Positions 61,988 to 64,000 of a DNA stretch of 64,000 nucleotides are shown here, piece after piece (position 1 is the stretch's first letter; each line of letters begins with the position of its first letter). The notes beneath the pieces are model-generated. The model saw nothing but the letters and a program-made list of their open reading frames with translations, made no database searches and was not told where the DNA came from. The stretch comes from Pseudomonadaceae bacterium. Its GTDB lineage: Bacteria > Pseudomonadota > Gammaproteobacteria > Pseudomonadales > Pseudomonadaceae. The position numbers and the translations under genes are program-made. The stretch spans positions 186,001-250,000 of the forward strand of contig CAAFUS010000005.1 in assembly GCA_900766265.1 (NCBI GenBank), read 5' to 3'.

Positions 61988-62998
61988 TCACTCCTTTTTG
62001 CCCGCCCCAAATGCCTTTGCCAGTACCAGGAGCGGGATGTACGCCATAGCCATGCCGATGAAGGGATCGACGTACCCAAGCACCACTGCCATGGCGATGG
62101 GTAGCAGCCACAACAGGTTTATCATCCCGACCGCGAGCGTCACCGGAAGATGGCTCCGGTAATGGCGGGACGCGTGCTGATAAGCATGGCTGCGATGTGC
62201 CTCATGGACTCGCTCACCGCGCAGCAGCCTGCTAGCCAGGGTGAAGGTCGCATCCACTATGAATACGCCGAGCAGAATCAGCCAGCCCCAGAGCAACGAA
62301 GGCGATACCCAAACCGCGTGCAGCGTGAGCACACCGAGCACAATGCCCAGAAAGCCGCTGCCCGCGTCACCCATGAAGATTCTGGCGGGCGGGAAGTTCC
62401 ACAGCAGGAACCCGAGTACTGCAGCGGCCAGCGTCGCCGGCACCGCGATCAGATCGGGTAAGCCCACGCAGAGGTAAAGCAATGCGCCACCGAGGCAGAC
62501 GGTGATCGCCTCCATGCTGGCGATACCGTCTATACCGTCCATGAAGTTGTAAAGGTTGAGCAGCCACACCAAAGCTAAGAGGGCCAGCACGTGACCGAGC
62601 CAGCCCAGCTGGATGTCGACGCCAAACAACGTCATCGCAGGCAACCCACCCAGCCAGAAGTATGCCCAAGCAGCACAGAGGAAATGCACTACCAGGCGCC
62701 AGCGCGCAGGAATGTGGCCGTGGTCGTCGAGAAACCCCAGCAATGCCACCGTGCCCCCGGCACCGGATAGCGCCCAGACCAACGGCCAACTGGCAAACCC
62801 TTCAAAGGCCAGAAGAGGCAACGCCAGCAAGAAGGTGACGACGATCGCAACACCGCCACCACGTGGCGTCGGGGTAACGTGCGAGCTGCGTGCGTTGGGC
62901 ATGTCGAACAGACGCCTGGCCAGCGCATAGCGGTGTACCAGACCGGTCAGCCCAGCGGACGCAAGCAGAGCGAAGATGGGCAGCCACCAAAAATTCAA
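61988..62998 (-). CDS. wbpL: WbpL-type glycosyl-phosphate transferase (MraY/WecA family)
   Basis: Initiates O-antigen repeat units by moving a hexosamine 1-phosphate to undecaprenyl phosphate. 336 residues, about 11 membrane helices; active-site motifs LDDHGHIPARWRL, NLYNFMDGIDGIA and FMGDAGSGFLG are all there. Start and stop overlap neighbours as in an operon (four-base overlap with the epimerase). 105 bases before wbpM. Substrate is likely UDP-FucNAc or GlcNAc by analogy. Confidence 0.92.
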   Translation of the reverse strand: MNFWWLPIFALLASAGLTGLVHRYALARRLFDMPNARSSHVTPTPRGGGVAIVVTFLLALPLLAFEGFASWPLVWALSGAGGTVALLGFLDDHGHIPARWRLVVHFLCAAWAYFWLGGLPAMTLFGVDIQLGWLGHVLALLALVWLLNLYNFMDGIDGIASMEAITVCLGGALLYLCVGLPDLIAVPATLAAAVLGFLLWNFPPARIFMGDAGSGFLGIVLGVLTLHAVWVSPSLLWGWLILLGVFIVDATFTLASRLLRGERVHEAHRSHAYQHASRHYRSHLPVTLAVGMINLLWLLPIAMAVVLGYVDPFIGMAMAYIPLLVLAKAFGAGKKE

Positions 62999-63951
62999 GA
63001 GCGACGCTCCAGAAAGTCAGCCGCGGTCCTTGCAAGGGCTTCATCCATGGAAACCGGGGGTTTCCATCCGAGCAGAGCTGCATTCTTTGCGATATCGACT
63101 TGCAGCGAGCCGCACAGGCGCCGAGCCATCGCCTCCTTGCCCATTAGCCTCGCAAGCGCGGTTATCCAAGCCACAGGGACAGCCACCAACCTCGCGGGAC
63201 GCCTCAGCGCGCGGGCCACACGGCGCAGCAGATCGGGAGTCGATACATCCTCGCCATCGCTTACCAGAAATACCTGATCCGCTGCAGCCGGATGATCCAG
63301 GCATGTCACCACCAGATCGTTCAGATTATCGAGCGAGACGAGACTGCGCCGATTCTCTACGGCGCTCAGTGGCAGGGGAATTCCGCGAAACAGCCAGTTC
63401 ATCATGCTGAGAAAATTGGCCTTCACGCCTGGGCCATAAATCAGCACGGGCCGGATGATTACTACATCGATCCCACACTGGCGCGACAGCGCTAGCAGGC
63501 CCTGCTCTGCCTCCAACTTTGAAATGCCGTAGGGGTCGACTGGCGCGGGTTCGTCGTCGGCCCTAAAAGGCCGGCCAGGCAGGGTGAATTCGCCGTTGAC
63601 CTTGATTGAGCTTATGAAAACGAAGCGGCGCACCCCGGCTTTAGCCGCCTGCCGGGCGAGTGCGAGCGTTGCCGAGACATTCACATGGCGAAAGGCCTGC
63701 ACAGCATCCTGGCTGCCCTCCTTCATCACATGCACTCGGGCCGCGGTATGTACCACCGCGTCGATTCCCTGCAACACCGGCTGCCACCCGGGCGCATCAA
63801 CGATGTCCCCAACGGCACGATAATCAACCCCTTCCACGGTAGCCGACGCAGGGCCACGCGTGACCGCGACGACGTCGTGCCCACGGTGCCTCAGCACTGC
63901 AACCAATGCTGTCCCAACGAAGCCTGTCGCCCCGGTTACCAGTACGCGCAT
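62995..63951 (-). CDS. NAD-dependent sugar epimerase/reductase (WbpV/FnlB-like SDR)
   Basis: Extended SDR protein, 318 residues. NAD site TGATGFVGTALV at the N-terminus and the YxxxK pair in DPYGISKLEAE. Family members next to wbpL act as UDP-4-keto sugar reductases giving UDP-QuiNAc or UDP-FucNAc from the product of WbpM. That fits the neighbours; a C4 epimerase is the alternative. The ATG at 63951 follows GGTGATGCC; longer readings have no support. Confidence 0.87.
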   Translation of the reverse strand: MRVLVTGATGFVGTALVAVLRHRGHDVVAVTRGPASATVEGVDYRAVGDIVDAPGWQPVLQGIDAVVHTAARVHVMKEGSQDAVQAFRHVNVSATLALARQAAKAGVRRFVFISSIKVNGEFTLPGRPFRADDEPAPVDPYGISKLEAEQGLLALSRQCGIDVVIIRPVLIYGPGVKANFLSMMNWLFRGIPLPLSAVENRRSLVSLDNLNDLVVTCLDHPAAADQVFLVSDGEDVSTPDLLRRVARALRRPARLVAVPVAWITALARLMGKEAMARRLCGSLQVDIAKNAALLGWKPPVSMDEALARTAADFLERRS

Positions 63952-63961
63952 GGCATCACCA

Positions 63962-64000
63962 TCACACCAGCTCTCGGTAGAGCGCAGCATAGGCACTCAA
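63962..64000 (-). CDS. C-terminal end of a glycosyltransferase, cut by the window edge
   Basis: The last 39 bases read on the - strand as LSAYAALYRELV followed by a stop, ten bases before the epimerase ATG. This ending is typical of family 4 glycosyltransferases (compare ALYREL at their C-termini), and the place in an O-antigen operon supports it. Only 12 residues are visible, so the call is tentative. Confidence 0.45.
   Translation of the reverse strand: MSAYAALYRELV

Overview
The window is high-GC chromosomal DNA from a gammaproteobacterium of the Pseudomonadaceae. Supporting markers are an OprD-type porin, EarP next to an EF-P with Arg32, a bacteriophytochrome with its own heme oxygenase, FliA-type flagellin promoters, and WbpL/WbpM at an O-antigen locus edge. 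The gene set looks like the Pseudomonas/Stutzerimonas stutzeri group, but this is inference; no rRNA or species-specific marker is present.

Layout. Bases 1-10.6 kb hold a Wzx/Wzy-type exopolysaccharide cluster on the + strand: a Wzc tyrosine kinase cut by the window edge, a GH5 glycosidase, a polysaccharide pyruvyl transferase, a Wzx flippase, an iron-sulfur FrhB-like protein, a Wzy-like polymerase, a family 2 glycosyltransferase, a WecG/TagA glycosyltransferase and the Wza export lipoprotein behind a long structured leader. From 10.8 to 13.5 kb are molybdenum cofactor genes (moeA-moaB on -, mobA on +) and a small lipoprotein. tRNA-Pro(CGG) lies at 13.6 kb. From 14 to 27.4 kb are housekeeping genes: a glutaredoxin-like protein, an OprD-family porin, an ElaB/YqjE/YqjK-like trio, dgt, a FUSC membrane protein, yggL, dacB, rlmKL, rmf, pyrD and two genes of unknown function.

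From 27.4 to 33.2 kb on the - strand is a light-sensing operon: bphP, a single-domain response regulator, a hybrid histidine kinase with a receiver at each end, and bphO, which makes the biliverdin chromophore. After several singletons (alpha/beta hydrolase, YkgJ, exonuclease, ppnP) comes a compact filament cassette fliC-flaG-fliD-fliS (36.2-39.8 kb, - strand) with two excellent FliA promoters. A repeat-rich noncoding stretch then leads into ligA, zipA, smc and moaA (- strand). From 49.3 to 56 kb are a potassium-channel-like protein, a CopD/HemJ-like protein, a DUF2231 protein and a caa3-type cytochrome oxidase operon in which subunits I and III are fused. An SLC13 transporter, efp-earP, the 4.5S SRP RNA and the end of an O-antigen locus (wbpM, wbpL, an epimerase and the last codons of a glycosyltransferase) complete the window.

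How the parts work together. The exopolysaccharide cluster carries flippase, polymerase, co-polymerase/kinase and outer membrane channel, so it should build and export a polymer that is probably pyruvylated. The phytochrome operon is self-sufficient for chromophore and signalling. EarP modifies the EF-P encoded just downstream of it. No mobile element, CRISPR array or prophage was recognised. Many long antisense ORFs are GC-driven shadows and were left out.
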